From Psococerastis gibbosa (taxonomy: Eukaryota > Arthropoda > Insecta > Psocodea > Psocidae): a DNA stretch of 64,000 nt. A program made the position numbers and the translations under genes. Location of the stretch: contig OZ020491.1 of assembly GCA_963971405.1 (NCBI GenBank), forward strand, positions 32,167,019-32,231,018, written 5' to 3'. The notes beneath the pieces are model-generated. The model had not been told where the DNA came from. It did not search any database and saw only the letters and a list, made by a program, of their open reading frames with translations. Positions 20,838 to 30,596 of this stretch are shown one piece after another (position 1 is the stretch's first letter; each line of letters starts with the position of its first letter).

Positions 20838-21013
20838 GGACCCCATGGATTTTGAACATTATTTATATTGTTTCCTCATGAATTTTTGGCCATTGGTAAA
20901 CTGGTATTCGTTCTCGATGTCAACCTACACCGGCTACCGACAAGCTGAGACAAGCTTACCATTGACGCAATGAAACAGGTGAAAGTATGACTTAACCAAG
21001 TACAGATACGAGT
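20838..21013 (-). mobile_element. SINE-like repeat D, copy 6
   Basis: GACCCCATGGATTTTGAAC, TTGGTAAACTGGTATTCG, CGATGTCAACCTACACC, TACAGATACGAGTC. The tail side is missing. Confidence 0.6.
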
Positions 21014-21237
21014 CTGCTTACAGACTTAACTGTGTAGTACATACTTCACTAGAGCTTACGCCAAATTATAGCCTTCTACAGCTCATAGATCTCAGATCGC
21101 TCCTAGTAGATTATTATTTTTTGAGATGACTGTTGATTGCGTAACACTTGCACAGTATGCCTCAGTCAACTTACCGGATTTTCCTGCTGTGACGTTTGAC
21201 CCAACTCAGCGTAGTTTTACTATATAGTAATAATAGT

Positions 21238-21530
21238 GGATAGACCCAAGTCTGGGGGAAAATGTTGCCTTTCATACAGAGTCTGGAACATTGACCTTAC
21301 AAAGTCCACTTCTCTAGAATTTTATCTAGAAGAGATGGTATGTTATTGTATAATAAAAAATATATATATATAAAAATAATTGTTTTTAGAATCCTGGTGC
21401 TGCCTGCTACGTCTGTTCATTGGCCGGTCATAGGAGACGGGCGGGTGGTCCCAGAAATTCAAAAATATCTTTTTGGCGGGAAATGTATGTCTCATTTCTC
21501 CCATATAGAACTATATTTCTCCAATTAGAC
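21238..21530. repeat. Dispersed copy of the 184-bp repeat unit
   Basis: AATCCTGGTGCTGCCTGCTACG, GGTCATAGGAGACGG and CATATAGAACTATATTTCTCC match, loosely, the tandem unit at 35463-35915 (AATCCTGGGGCCACTTGC, GGTTATGGGAGAC, CCTATATAGAACT). Another single copy is at 36524-36620. Confidence 0.55.
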
Positions 21531-22137
21531 TGTACACTACTACCAGCGCTGCGCTGTGAGCAAAATTAATTTATGACAAAACCAGACATTAAAACGACTT
21601 TATTGGGCAGACATATATCAAATTTGGTGAAAGGGGCATGCTGGGAACGCTCAAATTGGGTTGCATATGAAACGGTCGGGTGAAGGTTGGCTGTGCCAAC
21701 GTTGGGGGGTTGATCGAGGGCAGGTTGGCGGTTGGGAGGGAGAAATTTAATGGCCAGTGGACGATAAATACCGTTCAGGCTGCAATTTGGTTCATTTGAC
21801 ACAGCAGCCTGGCGTTTTTGCTGCGGTCGCTCTCCCCTTCTACTATCCTCTGCGATTGGCTACCGTAATTTGCTGCTGGATGTTTTGATTTCGGCGTTTT
21901 TTGGGTGTTCTCTAGGTTTATCTTAGTCGAGAGGATTTTTTCCCACAAATCGAGTGAAAGCGGCAAATCACGCTTTTTCGGTCGTTAATTCCTTATCATA
22001 AAATTGGACACCACGCAACGTGTTTTTTGTACAAAGTTGATGTTCACAGGCAATATCGATCGTGGTGCCTTCAAAAATGGCCTTCAAATCAGCAGAAATG
22101 CTATACGTACATTTCTATGCATGACATGTGGCCATCA
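21531..22137. other. No gene recognised
   Basis: More balanced composition than its surroundings, with a 78-codon and a 63-codon minus frame lacking any domain. A fragment related to the 67-bp repeat lies at about 22005. Nothing is called. Confidence 0.45.
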
Positions 22138-22430
22138 AAAACACTTCTTCTTCTTCTGGCTCTACAGCCCTTGATGAGCTTTGGCCTGCTCGACAACACT
22201 ATCCAGTCATTTCGGTTTTGTACAACGCTCCACCATCTACGAACTCCCAACTCGCGCGAAGGTCAGTTTCCAACTCATCCTTCCAACGTATTCGAGGACA
22301 TCCCCCCAGTCGTCTTCCTGTCATGCTTGTATTGTACATCTTGTTCGACATACGATCGTCTGACATTCTTACGACGTGTCCAAGCCATTTTAGGCGTTGC
22401 GCAAAAGTTCTTCGGTTTGTTCTAATATTG
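22138..22430 (-). pseudogene. LINE C-terminus, well preserved
   Basis: One minus-strand frame stays open over most of its length: RRTFAQRLKWLGHVVRMSDD, RMSNKMYNTSMTGRRLGG, CPRIRWKDELETDLRASWEF, ALYKTEMTG, an in-frame stop, then CCRAGQSSSRAVEPEEEEV. The order LKWLGHVVRM - GRRxG-PRxRWKDxLExDL - W - QA - poly-Glu is the classic end of arthropod non-LTR reverse transcriptases; the Glu run comes from a GAA repeat tail. It is among the youngest LINE ends here. Confidence 0.85.
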
Positions 22431-22684
22431 TTAACATTTCCGATGCGATTGATATTTCATAAGATAGTTGATTGTTGTGTATTAATTGTTTTTAACATTC
22501 AATACACGTTTTATTCATTCATTCTTTCATTTATTTTTGGACTTAAGGGCTTTTCTCCCTCCGATTGTCTCTTTGAGGTTTAAATGAGTGTGAAAGTAAA
22601 GAAAATGCTCCTCTGCATTTTGGTACCTAGTAGGAGCCGGCCAACACCTTTTAAAGGTGTGGACCTCTAACCTGACATATTCTA

Positions 22685-22790
22685 GCATTATATTATATGG
22701 TATATGGGTATAGTACTACTGACATTAAACAAACTTAGGTTGCGAGGCAACCTCATCGGCATTAAACCGAAATTAGAGGGGGGGAGGGTC
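22685..22790 (-). mobile_element. tRNA-like SINE2, body fragment
   Basis: TATTATATGGTATAT, CTGACATTAAA, GGCAACCTC and CCGAAATTAGAGG on the plus strand follow the same order as the body of SINE2 at 61590-61680. The tRNA-like head is missing. A repeat R piece (TGGTTTCCCGTTGTCTTCTG) lies just beyond at 22870-22925. Confidence 0.6.
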
Positions 22791-23156
22791 TTCTTCAAGT
22801 ATCCCCTCTATCAAAATTTGGCGATCATCATGGCAATTGATGGCATTATAATTATACTTGGTGATTGTAATGCAGTGGTTTCCCGTTGTCTTCTGCCTCC
22901 TTATACCGTTGACTCTTTATTGGATAAGTATTGTATTGATGTATTATTGATGATTGTACGTAGGTTTTTTTTAAAATCTATATACATGTATATAGCTATT
23001 TATAATTTTTTACGGTGCCGAGCACATGCAGTAACTTTTATTGTAACACTGTACTGTATGTGGTTAAAATGGCCTATTATAATTTCATTTCATTTCATTT
23101 CATTTCATTTCATTGAGTTCCTCCGCCTTATAAATAATTAAATAAATAAATAATAT
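22791..23156. other. Repeat R piece and CATTT microsatellite; no gene
   Basis: 22870-22925 matches repeat R (see 1818). 23085-23115 is a run of CATTT/ATTTC units. A 145-codon plus frame spans the stretch but covers the repeat and the microsatellite and has no domain. Confidence 0.5.
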
Positions 23157-23157
23157 T

Positions 23158-23190
23158 AGCCTGATGATGGTGTAACACCGAAACAGCTGT
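23158..23190 (+). repeat. CTGATGAT-hairpin-GAAAC motif, target of the LTR insertion
   Basis: CCTGATGATGGTGTAACACC followed by GAAACAGCTGT. GGTG and CACC form a four-pair stem between CTGATGA and GAAAC, as in a hammerhead ribozyme core but with one extra U before the stem. The LTR element is inserted directly after it, and the sequence resumes at 24677 (GCTGTAACTG). Confidence 0.5.
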
Positions 23191-23346
23191 TGTAATAGAA
23201 AGTTGGCATGGCAACGATATGCGCAAGCAGTCGTCGCGGCGTGGGCATTTTGGATCCATTGGTAATGTCGATTTCAAGAATTAAATAAAGACTCTTTTAA
23301 ATGAATACTTGTTATTATTGTGTAAAGGAACATGTAAAACATGACA
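23191..23346 (+). repeat. 5' LTR of the Ty3-like element
   Basis: 156 bp starting TGTAATAGAAAGTTGGCATG and ending AAAACATGACA. It contains an AATAAAGA polyadenylation-type signal. Nearly identical to the 3' LTR. Confidence 0.9.
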
Positions 23347-23377
23347 TGGTGTCAGAAGTTTAACTAGCAACAGCAAG

Positions 23378-24075
23378 ATGTCTTTTAAGCCGCCTGTGGC
23401 AATTGATTTTGCCGGTGGGAGCAGCCTGGATCTGGAAACGCAATGGCGGAAGTTCAAGATGAGTTTGGAAGTTTATTTTGAAGCCTCAGAATTGGTCAAA
23501 GCTTCAGACAAAAGGAAAGTAAATATCCTGCTCAATCTATTGGGGACGGAAGGTCAAGATCTATTTCAATCCTTCAATTTTGCAAGTGATAAGGAAAAAT
23601 ATGAATTTGACACAGTTGTGCTAAAATTTGATGCGCACTTTCTTAAACTTTCTAAACAAAAAACATTGTGTATGAACGTTATAAATTATTTTCAAGGAAA
23701 CAAAAAGATGATGAAAGTTTCGAAAAATTCTATATTGAAATAAGGAAATTGGTAAAAAATTGTGAATTGGGCACTCTCGAAGATGAACTAATACTGTGTG
23801 TTCTCATAATTGGGCTGACTGACCCACAAATAAGGGAGACATTACTTCGTGAACCAAATTTGAAATTACGTGAAGCCATGGATTACGTTAAGGCGGTAGA
23901 AGCAGGGCGTTACCAGGCTTCATCAATGGCTAACCCCTCAGTACTGCGGGTTGAAGAAATTTCTCCGGTTCAGAATCGGGCAATAAAGAGCTGTAAATTC
24001 TGCGCCGGATCTCATCCTCTCAGGAAGTGCCCAGCATACGGGAAATCGTGTTTTTTGTGCTCAGGGCAGACTTAA
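23378..24075 (+). mobile_element. gag-like part of the Ty3-like element
   Basis: The start MSFKPPVAIDFAGG resembles Ty3-type gag proteins. The end carries CKFCAGSHPLRKCPAYGKSC, a CX2C-H-C nucleic-acid-binding knuckle followed by another Cys-rich turn, as in arthropod Ty3/gypsy elements of the Mag-like kind. Fossil; described as a part only. Confidence 0.75.
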
Positions 24076-24106
24076 GACTTGTGTTCCGACTGATAATACT
24101 CTGTTA

Positions 24107-24457
24107 ATGCCTAAGCTTAATGACAGAGTCAGGGAAAACTTAACTAAAATTCAAAACAACCAAAAACGTTTTTTTGACAGGGGAACGAGGACCTTACCTT
24201 TGTTGCGTAGGGGCGATAGTGTGATGGTAAGAAACGGTGAAAAATGGGAAAAGGGAAAAGTTGAAAAAGTTCTTAAGAGTTACCCTAGATCATTTCTAGT
24301 TAGGGTAGGCCCTGCCGTTTATCGGCGAAATAGAAAAGATTTGCGATATTTTAAAAACAATGGTAATGTGAATGATAATGTTTATGTCAATCCGGAAATC
24401 AATAACAGGCCGAAGAGGCATGTAAACCCCCCAGTTCGGTTCAAAGATTTTGTTTAA
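24107..24457 (+). mobile_element. Integrase C-terminal-like part of the Ty3-like element
   Basis: RENLTKIQNNQKRFFDRG, LRRGDSVMVRNGEKWEKGKV, SYPRSFLVRVGPAVYRRNRK and RPKRHVNPPVRF form the small barrel-like C-terminal domain typical of Ty3/gypsy integrases. It is followed by the polypurine tract and the 3' LTR. Fossil. Confidence 0.75.
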
Positions 24458-24520
24458 TTTTTATTTAATTCAATTGTTTAATTTTTATTTTATTTAATAA
24501 TATTGTTAAAGAAAGGAAGA

Positions 24521-24676
24521 TGTAATAGAAAGTTGGCATGGCAACGATATGCGCAAGCAGTCGTCGTGGCGTGGGCATTTTGGATGCATTGGTAATGTCG
24601 ATTTCAAGAATTAAATAAAGACTCTTTTAAATGAATACTTGTTATTATTGTGTAAAGGAACATGTAAAACATGACA
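24521..24676 (+). repeat. 3' LTR of the Ty3-like element
   Basis: 156 bp, about two differences from the 5' LTR. The flank after it, GCTGT, completes the 5-bp target duplication. Confidence 0.9.
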
Positions 24677-24811
24677 GCTGTAACTGATTTTTAATTTTTT
24701 AACTTTTAACAATGTATATGTTTATGTGGAAATTGTGCAGATTTGTTTGATTTTAATACTTTACACACAATGTTTCGTTTCCACAAAGTCACGAGAGAAA
24801 CCCTGTATTGG

Positions 24812-25012
24812 ATAAATAAATAAATACTGACTTTTTGTTCTATTACTAAGCCAAGCTAGCCATAAAGCTCTCTCTTACACTCAACTAGGAAAGCCCGTTA
24901 CCGCCTGCTTTCCCTGCCCTCCGAAGCATGGCCAGAAAATTTAGCAAGTGTGAGACTCGAACCAACAACCTTTCGGGTGAAAGTTGGAGTCTGTACCACT
25001 ACTCTGCATGCC
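24812..25012 (-). mobile_element. tRNA-Glu-derived SINE, copy 2
   Basis: Minus strand: GCAGAGTAGTGGTACAGACT, an anticodon arm with TTTCACCCGAAAGG, B box GGTTCGAGTC, body CTTTCCTAGTTGAGTGTAAG, tail TTTATTTATTTAT at 24812-24824. All promoter boxes are readable, so this is a fairly intact copy. Confidence 0.85.
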
Positions 25013-25996
25013 TTCAGGGCCACTTTCCCAACCCCAGGACAACAGAAAAGACTGTGTTTATCGCTTAGGCGGGGTTTCCACGGACCTCGCATTGCAGAAT
25101 GCACATGACATGACATGACATGATTTTGTTTTACTCAAATCAAATCAAAAAGCTGTATATTTTTACAAGTTTTTGTTTTACAATTATATGGGTGACTTAC
25201 CGTAGGACTAGTCCGTGTGCGGTTTAGGCTTTTATACAAATAACTGTATGGAAACCAAAGTAGAATTATGCTTGTTTTGTTGTTGTGTTAGTGTATTAGT
25301 ATAATCACGTAGGCTTCCATGGCCGGAGTCTGGTGAGGAGACAAAGGGATCCGAGCTAATAGGCCGTGGTCGATCCGCTCGTACTCCTCCGTCTCCTCAT
25401 GTTAATGTATTAGTAATTAGTAATATGTTAGTATTGTGTGCGTAAAAGATTGGAGATATTCTGTGTGTTATTTATTTTTTGTCTATCTTATGCATCTACT
25501 TCTTGTTTTACCCATATTTTTAATTGTTTTTTGAATGCTGTCATGTTTTCGATTGCTTTTAAATTTATGTTTAATCTGTTGTAGTGTTTGATTCCTACGT
25601 ATTGCGTTTGGTGTTGTATTAGTGTGGTTCTTGCACGTTACTCTATGCCATGGTTAAAATTGATCAATGATCATACAGTAAAATCACAAACAAACAAACT
25701 AAAATTAGAAAATGGCGTCATGGGATATGTCAAGTACAAACATTTTAATAGATTTCTATAAAAAGATAAATTCAATGTCATTTGCATTCTGCAATGAGAG
25801 GTCGGTGGAAACCCCGCCTAAGTCTTGAATGTCTGCTACCACGTCAACGTAAGTGCATTCTGCAATGAGAGGTCGGTGGAAACCCCTCCTAATCCCAGCT
25901 CCACCTCGGCCCCTATCTGCTCCACCTTCACCACGACGAGGTACAAATTAAGGGTTTTCGCGTCTTCACCTCTGTCATTTACTCAGAATTTCAACT
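25013..25996. repeat. Repeat R split by nested MITE and LINE insertions
   Basis: R is at 25013-25058 (TTCAGGGCCACTTTCCCAAC) and resumes at 25890-25996 (CTTCACCACGACGAGG, GCGTCTTCACCTCTG). Between lie pieces of the MITE C core: GGCGGGGTTTCCACGGACC at 25063, the TTGATCAATGATCATACAGT block at 25660, GGTGGAAACCCCGCC at 25803, and a second end GGTGGAAACCCCTCC at 25872. A LINE fragment (25104-25650) cuts the MITE in turn, giving at least three layers. Confidence 0.65.
25104..25650 (-). pseudogene. LINE C-terminus and 3' region with CATGT-type tail
   Basis: Minus-strand frame 25650 to 25492 reads RTTLIQHQTQYVGIKHYNRL, NINLKAIENMTAFKKQLKIW, VKQEVDA and a stop. 'YVGIKxYNxLPxxLKxIENxxxFKKxLKxW' is a common ending of Jockey/CR1-like reverse transcriptases. 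The 3' region runs left to a CATGA repeat at 25104-25122. It includes the CCGCACACGGAC motif shared with 8952, 9335 and 47023, and a GGCCGGAGTC piece. Confidence 0.7.
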
Positions 25997-27467
25997 ACAT
26001 TGAAGACAGTGGGAGTTCGAGGTAGGTACTCCAATTTGCTGCAAATTTTCTCATTTCCACGCCATGCTACGGTAATGAAAAGCGTGGTGATGACCGTAAA
26101 ATGGGGTAATCAGACCCACCGCGTTTTTGGCAGCTCTGACCGTCCACCGGGGAAGATTGATGGTCTTAATTATAAAACTATTCCGGCAAAATAATTTTAA
26201 TTCAACGCCGTTACAAAGGCCCGTGGGGTCATTCCTATCGCTGTTGTCCTCGCTGACGGTACGTACTTCCTTTTATAATTTGGTGTTATTTTTTTTGTTG
26301 CTTTTTTGTTATTTTTCTGCTGCCAAAGAACCTGAATCTTTTGGCTGGCCCCTGTAATTTTTACATTTGCCATCTGCAAAAAAATATGTGTAGGACATCA
26401 GTCTACAAAAAAATATATGTGTCGTATCGTAGCCTATATGTTGTATTAGGCTACGGTACCGACACTGCACAATATTTTTTTTGTAATGAAGATAAAGGTT
26501 TCCTTGAGGCCTGGTTCGAGGTTGCCTCGAAAGGGGCACCATTTGCTACTATATACAGTATGTCTTCACCGTGAAAATAAAATCTACAAGATGGCCCTAA
26601 AACTTCTTCTTCTACAGCTCAGGGTGAACTTTGGCCTATCTTACCTCAACACCTCAATACCTAAACACTAATGCTGAAAAACAGACCACAAAGATTGATC
26701 AGGAACAACACATATGTATTTCCCTTGCTTTTGTTCGGCAATTTTTTTTTTTGACAATTTGAAAATTCGTAATGCTATAACGATTCGGACAAGTAAGTTA
26801 ATTGTCAAATAATCTTTTCTAATAAATTGGTACATGTCAGGTATTGTACTCAATTCATTATCACCTTTCAAATAAATTTTGAAATGGGCGCACTCGCTTT
26901 CAAAATCTATTCTAATGTCATTTGGGTAGTATTCTCGCAGTTTTTTGCAGTTTGTCCAATTTATTCTTTCTTCTGTAAAATGTCATGAATTCGTACAATG
27001 TATTTTTTAATTTCGACTTTGTACAAAAAGCGGCTTCTCCGATGGGCTCCATATCTACAGATTGATTTTTACAAAAGCAGTCCATGTGTTGTGTTTTACA
27101 TGGCCATGGGTGAGTTTGGGAAGTATAGTATAAAAATAGGCCCAATTAAAATCTGCGGAAATTAGGATACGGTGGATCTAACAAATGAAATCTAGCCACA
27201 GTTTGTTAATTACAAATATTGAGTGAATTTAATTGTGTTATGCATAAACAATGAATAACAAAACCTGGTTTGCGGCATACGGTCGTGGCATCAGTCAACA
27301 ACCCCGGTAATGAGCAAATGAAGTGTCAATAGACTGCGACTGCATGCACGTCAATATTTAAACATCTCCTGTGTATTCTGCTCATCACTTACCGGCATCG
27401 TTCACATTATGACGTCGGTTATTATCAAATTTATTATTAGTACTTCATATTGATTTCTCCAGTGGGT
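25997..27467. other. No gene recognised
   Basis: AT-rich with many 60-77-codon chance frames on both strands. TTCTTCTTCTACAGCTCAGGG near 26610 resembles the start of a LINE 3' end, but no frame supports it. No credible splice-bounded exon seen. Confidence 0.45.
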
Positions 27468-27482
27468 AGAGTTCTGGAATGT

Positions 27483-27857
27483 TGTTTGTTGTTTCCAACG
27501 CCTGCTTTCAGAATTTCTGCTTTAAGCAACCCTGTCAGCCTGGCGGGGGGAGTGAGCCTCTTTGTTAACTTGAGGCACCCTAAGGGCAGACTCTTTCACG
27601 TCGGGGGAAAGGGGAGTTGACTGACAGGGTGGTCCTCCTGATTATAGGGGATTCCGAACCACTTGGGGAACATGGTAATGTCACACGATTAATCCGGAGG
27701 GGACCAGGACTCGACACACACGTAGACTGACTGTTACATTCAGCGCGTTATCATGTCCCACCATGTTCCCCTGCCAACGCTGTCCTCACTACCAAGTTTG
27801 CCGCAGTTTGAAACATGCTCTGCTCTCATGGATTTAACATGGTAAGGCCGTTGGCGA
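27483..27857 (-). mobile_element. Retroposon F2 with perfect 15-bp target duplication
   Basis: Flanked by AGAGTTCTGGAATGT at 27468-27482 and 27858-27872. On the minus strand it runs from head CCAACGGCC, via TTTGAAACTGCGGCAAAC-like and TGGTTCGGAATCC blocks, to GGCGTTGGAAACAACAAACA, an AAC-type 3' tail. 375 bp. No tRNA, 5S or 7SL head is evident. The long direct duplication and simple-repeat tail mark it as a retroposon. Confidence 0.8.
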
Positions 27858-27881
27858 AGAGTTCTGGAATGTCAATTAGTA

Positions 27882-28169
27882 ATAGTATCAGTAGTGTTCG
27901 TCGGGTTAATAACGACTTAGGCCTCATATTTGGGCCCCTTAGAGCGACTCCGACTTGACTGTCCTATGCCAGCCCATAGGACAGTGGACCTCCTGATTAT
28001 AGTGGATTCCGAACCACTTGGGAAACACAGTGAAGTCACACGATTAGTTCGGAGGTGACCAGGACAAGTCCTACCATGTTTCCCTACCGGCGCTGTGCAC
28101 ACGACCAAGTATCTGCAGCTTTGAACCTGCTCTGGTCCGCTGGATTCAACTTGGTATGGCGGCCGGCTC
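27882..28169 (-). mobile_element. Retroposon F1 with perfect 13-bp target duplication
   Basis: Flanked by ATGTCAATTAGTA at 27869-27881 and 28170-28182. Minus strand: head GAGCCGGCCGCCATACC, block GTGTGCACAGCGCCGG, core CACCTCCGAACTAATCG and TGGTTCGGAATCCAC, end TTATTAACCCGACGAAC, tail ACTACTGATACTATT. 288 bp. It inserted immediately beside an existing F2, overlapping that element's target copy. Confidence 0.85.
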
Positions 28170-28214
28170 ATGTCAATTAGTAGGTCAAAGTTCTTGATTT
28201 AATACGAGGACATT

Positions 28215-29164
28215 CCCTAATCTCAGTCCAGGCCAGGCCGGCCTTTTTTTAGACCACAGACAAAAGAAAAATACAAATTTATTTATTTTAGTTTTAAATG
28301 TTTATTTATTGAATAAACATTACATTTTTAATATAATATAACTTAATTATATTACAATGATACGATAAAACTGTAACATTTTTGTTCACCATTTCAATAA
28401 ATAATAAATTTTGTGTAGGTGTCATTGGCGCATAACGTGGGGAGAGACTAGTTTTGTGTCAGCCTTCCAGTAATGCTTTTATTATTAATTGAATAATTAA
28501 TTAGTATTAGGTGGCTATTCCATCTGTTAATAATCCGTCATTTGTGCATTAAAAATTGATGAGATGTTTGTTTTAAGGAGACTATTATGTAGATACTTAA
28601 ATTATCAATTATATATTAAGTTAAAATATGGTAGAGACTTTTTATTGATATCTCTACATATTATAACTTAATTTATAATAGATAAGTTAAGTGTCTACAT
28701 AATAAAACAAATATCTTATCAATTTTTTAATGCACAAATAACGGATTATTGACCGTTGGAATGTAATATAAATGATTTAGGTCTTTAAATATTAATTTTC
28801 AGTCTTCGTAGAGATGGTTTAGGCTTCGACAACTTGTAGCCTAAGGGCTAAGTAATGTAGATTTGGTATAGTCTACAGGCTATATAGTAGGCTTATGTTG
28901 TTAATTAATAAAAACAAAGATGAAAGATGAAAAAAACAACTATATTGACAGTCAGAATCAACAGGCACGAAGTGTTCTGCAGGATATAAAAAGATAATAA
29001 GTTAAAATTTTATTGATAATAGATCGCGCCTCACCGCTGAGTCACCGCCACAAGCTATAAGTTGTGATTCCACGACTTATCTCCCCGCAGTCGACGCCAA
29101 TGATGATGACGTCATAATGCCCCGGCCTGGCCTGGCCTGGACGGGCCTGAGATTAGTGCTACTC
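28215..29164. mobile_element. TIR element of about 950 bp with GGCCAGGCC-rich ends
   Basis: Left CTAATCTCAGTCCAGGCCAG and right CTGGACGGGCCTGAGATTAG are inverted, with further GGCCTGGCCTGG repeats. Outside lie TAATACGAGGACATT (28200) and TAATACGAGACATT (29165), a possible but unusually long target duplication. No transposase frame. A palindromic element is nested at 28516-28764. Part of the right half (GACGCCAATGATGATGACG) is balanced in composition and may be old unique sequence. Confidence 0.6.
28516..28764. mobile_element. Nested palindromic MITE
   Basis: ATTCCATCTGTTAATAATCC at the left versus GGATTATTGACCGTTGGAAT at the right; inverted similarity extends about 110 bp, including GCATTAAAAATTGAT and GTAGATACTTAA. 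AT-rich, non-coding. No clear target duplication. Confidence 0.7.
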
Positions 29165-29269
29165 TAATACGAGACATTAAAAAAATCCAAGTCCGGGGTG
29201 TTCTGCTGGGAGTCCTCTGTCTTTCTATCTTCCCTTGTACTATTATATATATGGAAAAGGTGAAACTTT

Positions 29270-29332
29270 TCGTTCCTCATCACAGTATGTTAGTTTCCGT
29301 TGCTTAACCGTCAGCAGCAACACTACATTACA
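29270..29332 (-). pseudogene. LINE family E scrap
   Basis: Complement of TTCCTCATCACAGTATGTTAG and TTTCCGTTGCTTAACCGTC gives LLLTVKQRKLTYC-like residues, the family E block before GHVMR. Too short to say more. Confidence 0.6.
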
Positions 29333-29467
29333 TTAACTTTGGTTGAAGAGGTAAACACCACGTTATAACCGAAATTAGAGGATATAGAAAAACTGGGCCT
29401 GGCGGGATTCGAACCCACGATCTACGCCTAACCGGGGCGTCATCTTAACCGCTGGACCACAAGCCCT
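29322..29467 (-). mobile_element. tRNA-like SINE2, copy 1
   Basis: The minus strand begins GGGCTTGTGGTCCAGCGG, then ACGCC-CCGGTTA-GGCGT (anticodon-type stem and 7-nt loop) and GTGGGTTCGAATCCCGC (T arm with B box), closing with CAGGCCC, which pairs with the start. A T run follows. Position 33 of the loop is C rather than the near-universal U, so a working tRNA is unlikely. A body with CTCTAATTTCGGTTATAACG follows. Confidence 0.7.
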
Positions 29468-29508
29468 GCCAAGAACAGTTGATGTATATCCTCTACTTAA
29501 ATGTTCTT

Positions 29509-29571
29509 ATTCGTGGTTTCGACTCCCGCCAAGCTCAGTTTCTCTACATCCTCTAATTTCGGTTGTAACTC
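29509..29571 (+). mobile_element. SINE2 partial copy, head-to-head with copy 1
   Basis: GGTTTCGACTCCCGCCAAGC, CAGTTTCTCTACATCC and TCTAATTTCGGTTGTAAC match SINE2 from the B box on, in plus orientation, facing the minus copy 40 bp away. The same arrangement occurs at 61663-61822. Confidence 0.7.
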
Positions 29572-30304
29572 GCATGATCTCCCAATATCTGCACGTGTAA
29601 ATAACATTTCGGATTTCTATATGAGAAAGAGGTTTACAGAGAGAAAACTAATATCACTGAATTAATCATAGCGATCAGCAACCTCTAGAGGAAACTAAAA
29701 GACTAAGTTTCATCTCCTCACTATTGACTGTCAAGAAAAATAAAGTTTTTTGAAGAGCCTGTGACATTCTGCCTACGAATTTTATTGACGCAATTCCAAT
29801 TCAATTTATTTTCAGCCTCCGACTGAAAAAACCTCTATTGGAGACAAACTTAAGTTTCAAACAAACTTATGGTAGCGAATGTGAATTATTAGTGTGACTG
29901 TTATCTTGAATGGAACTTGGAAGGTATGACTGCTGATATTTGGTATAAAATAATGTAGTTACAAAATTATATATCTCAATTAAACTATCGTTGATGTGTA
30001 CAGTTAGGTTTAAGAGAGTGACATAGGCTGTATCTATACGTATATGTATAGGTACATCAATGTATTTTTTCAATAAAGACATTATTATTATTCCCTACCC
30101 CCAGAAAACCTAGATCAAAAAAATTCTACATTTTAAATAATATAGATAGATGAGATGATACCGAGTAGTTTGGCCCCAAATCGAGTTACAGACCGACAGA
30201 TAGATAAACAGACAGACCCGACAGACAGGCAATCCGTAAAATTTTCTACTGTCGCAAAACTTTCCTATACTAACGTATATATTACTTTATAGTTATTTTT
30301 AGTT

Positions 30305-30546
30305 ATTTATTTATTTAAGGACATTTTATGGACCTTACTTATAGTGGCCCATAGGTCCAATACCAACGACCCCATGGATTTCGGACATTATTTGTATTGT
30401 TTCCGTATGCATTTTTGGCAAACTGGTGGACGTTCTCGATGTCATCCTACACCGGCTACAAGCGATAATGGACAAACTGAGACGAGCTTACCGTTGGCGC
30501 AATGAAACAGGCGAAAGTATGATTTAAACAAGTACAGAAACGAGTC
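30305..30546 (-). mobile_element. SINE-like repeat D, copy 7
   Basis: A near full-length copy: plus strand begins TTATTTATTTAAGGACATTT (the complement of an A/T-rich tail) and ends AAGTACAGAAACGAGTC. It shows best that D ends in an AAATA-type tail. Confidence 0.7.
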
Positions 30547-30596
30547 ATATACTGTAATACTTCCATAAATATAATCGCAAGGCTGAACAAAGAACT

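Larger units (their letters stand above)
23191..24676 (+). mobile_element. Ty3-like LTR retrotransposon, broken fossil
   Basis: Bounded by two 156-bp LTRs with TGT..ACA ends and flanked by a 5-bp target duplication, GCTGT. After the 5' LTR comes a primer-binding-type sequence (TGGTGTCAGAAGT), and before the 3' LTR a purine tract (AAAGAAAGGAAGA). Recognisable parts are a gag-like region with a CCHC-type knuckle and an integrase C-terminal-like region; protease, polymerase and the integrase core were not recognised. It is clearly broken, with at least two breaks. The LTRs differ at about two positions, so insertion looks recent. Confidence 0.85.

Noticed and set aside
22704-23141. 145-codon open frame upstream of the LTR element
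   Set aside because: Spans SINE2 body, a repeat R piece and a microsatellite; no domain.
29398-29467. Functional tRNA-Thr gene (GGT anticodon)
   Set aside because: C at position 33, multicopy linkage to a SINE body and diverged copies argue against a working tRNA.
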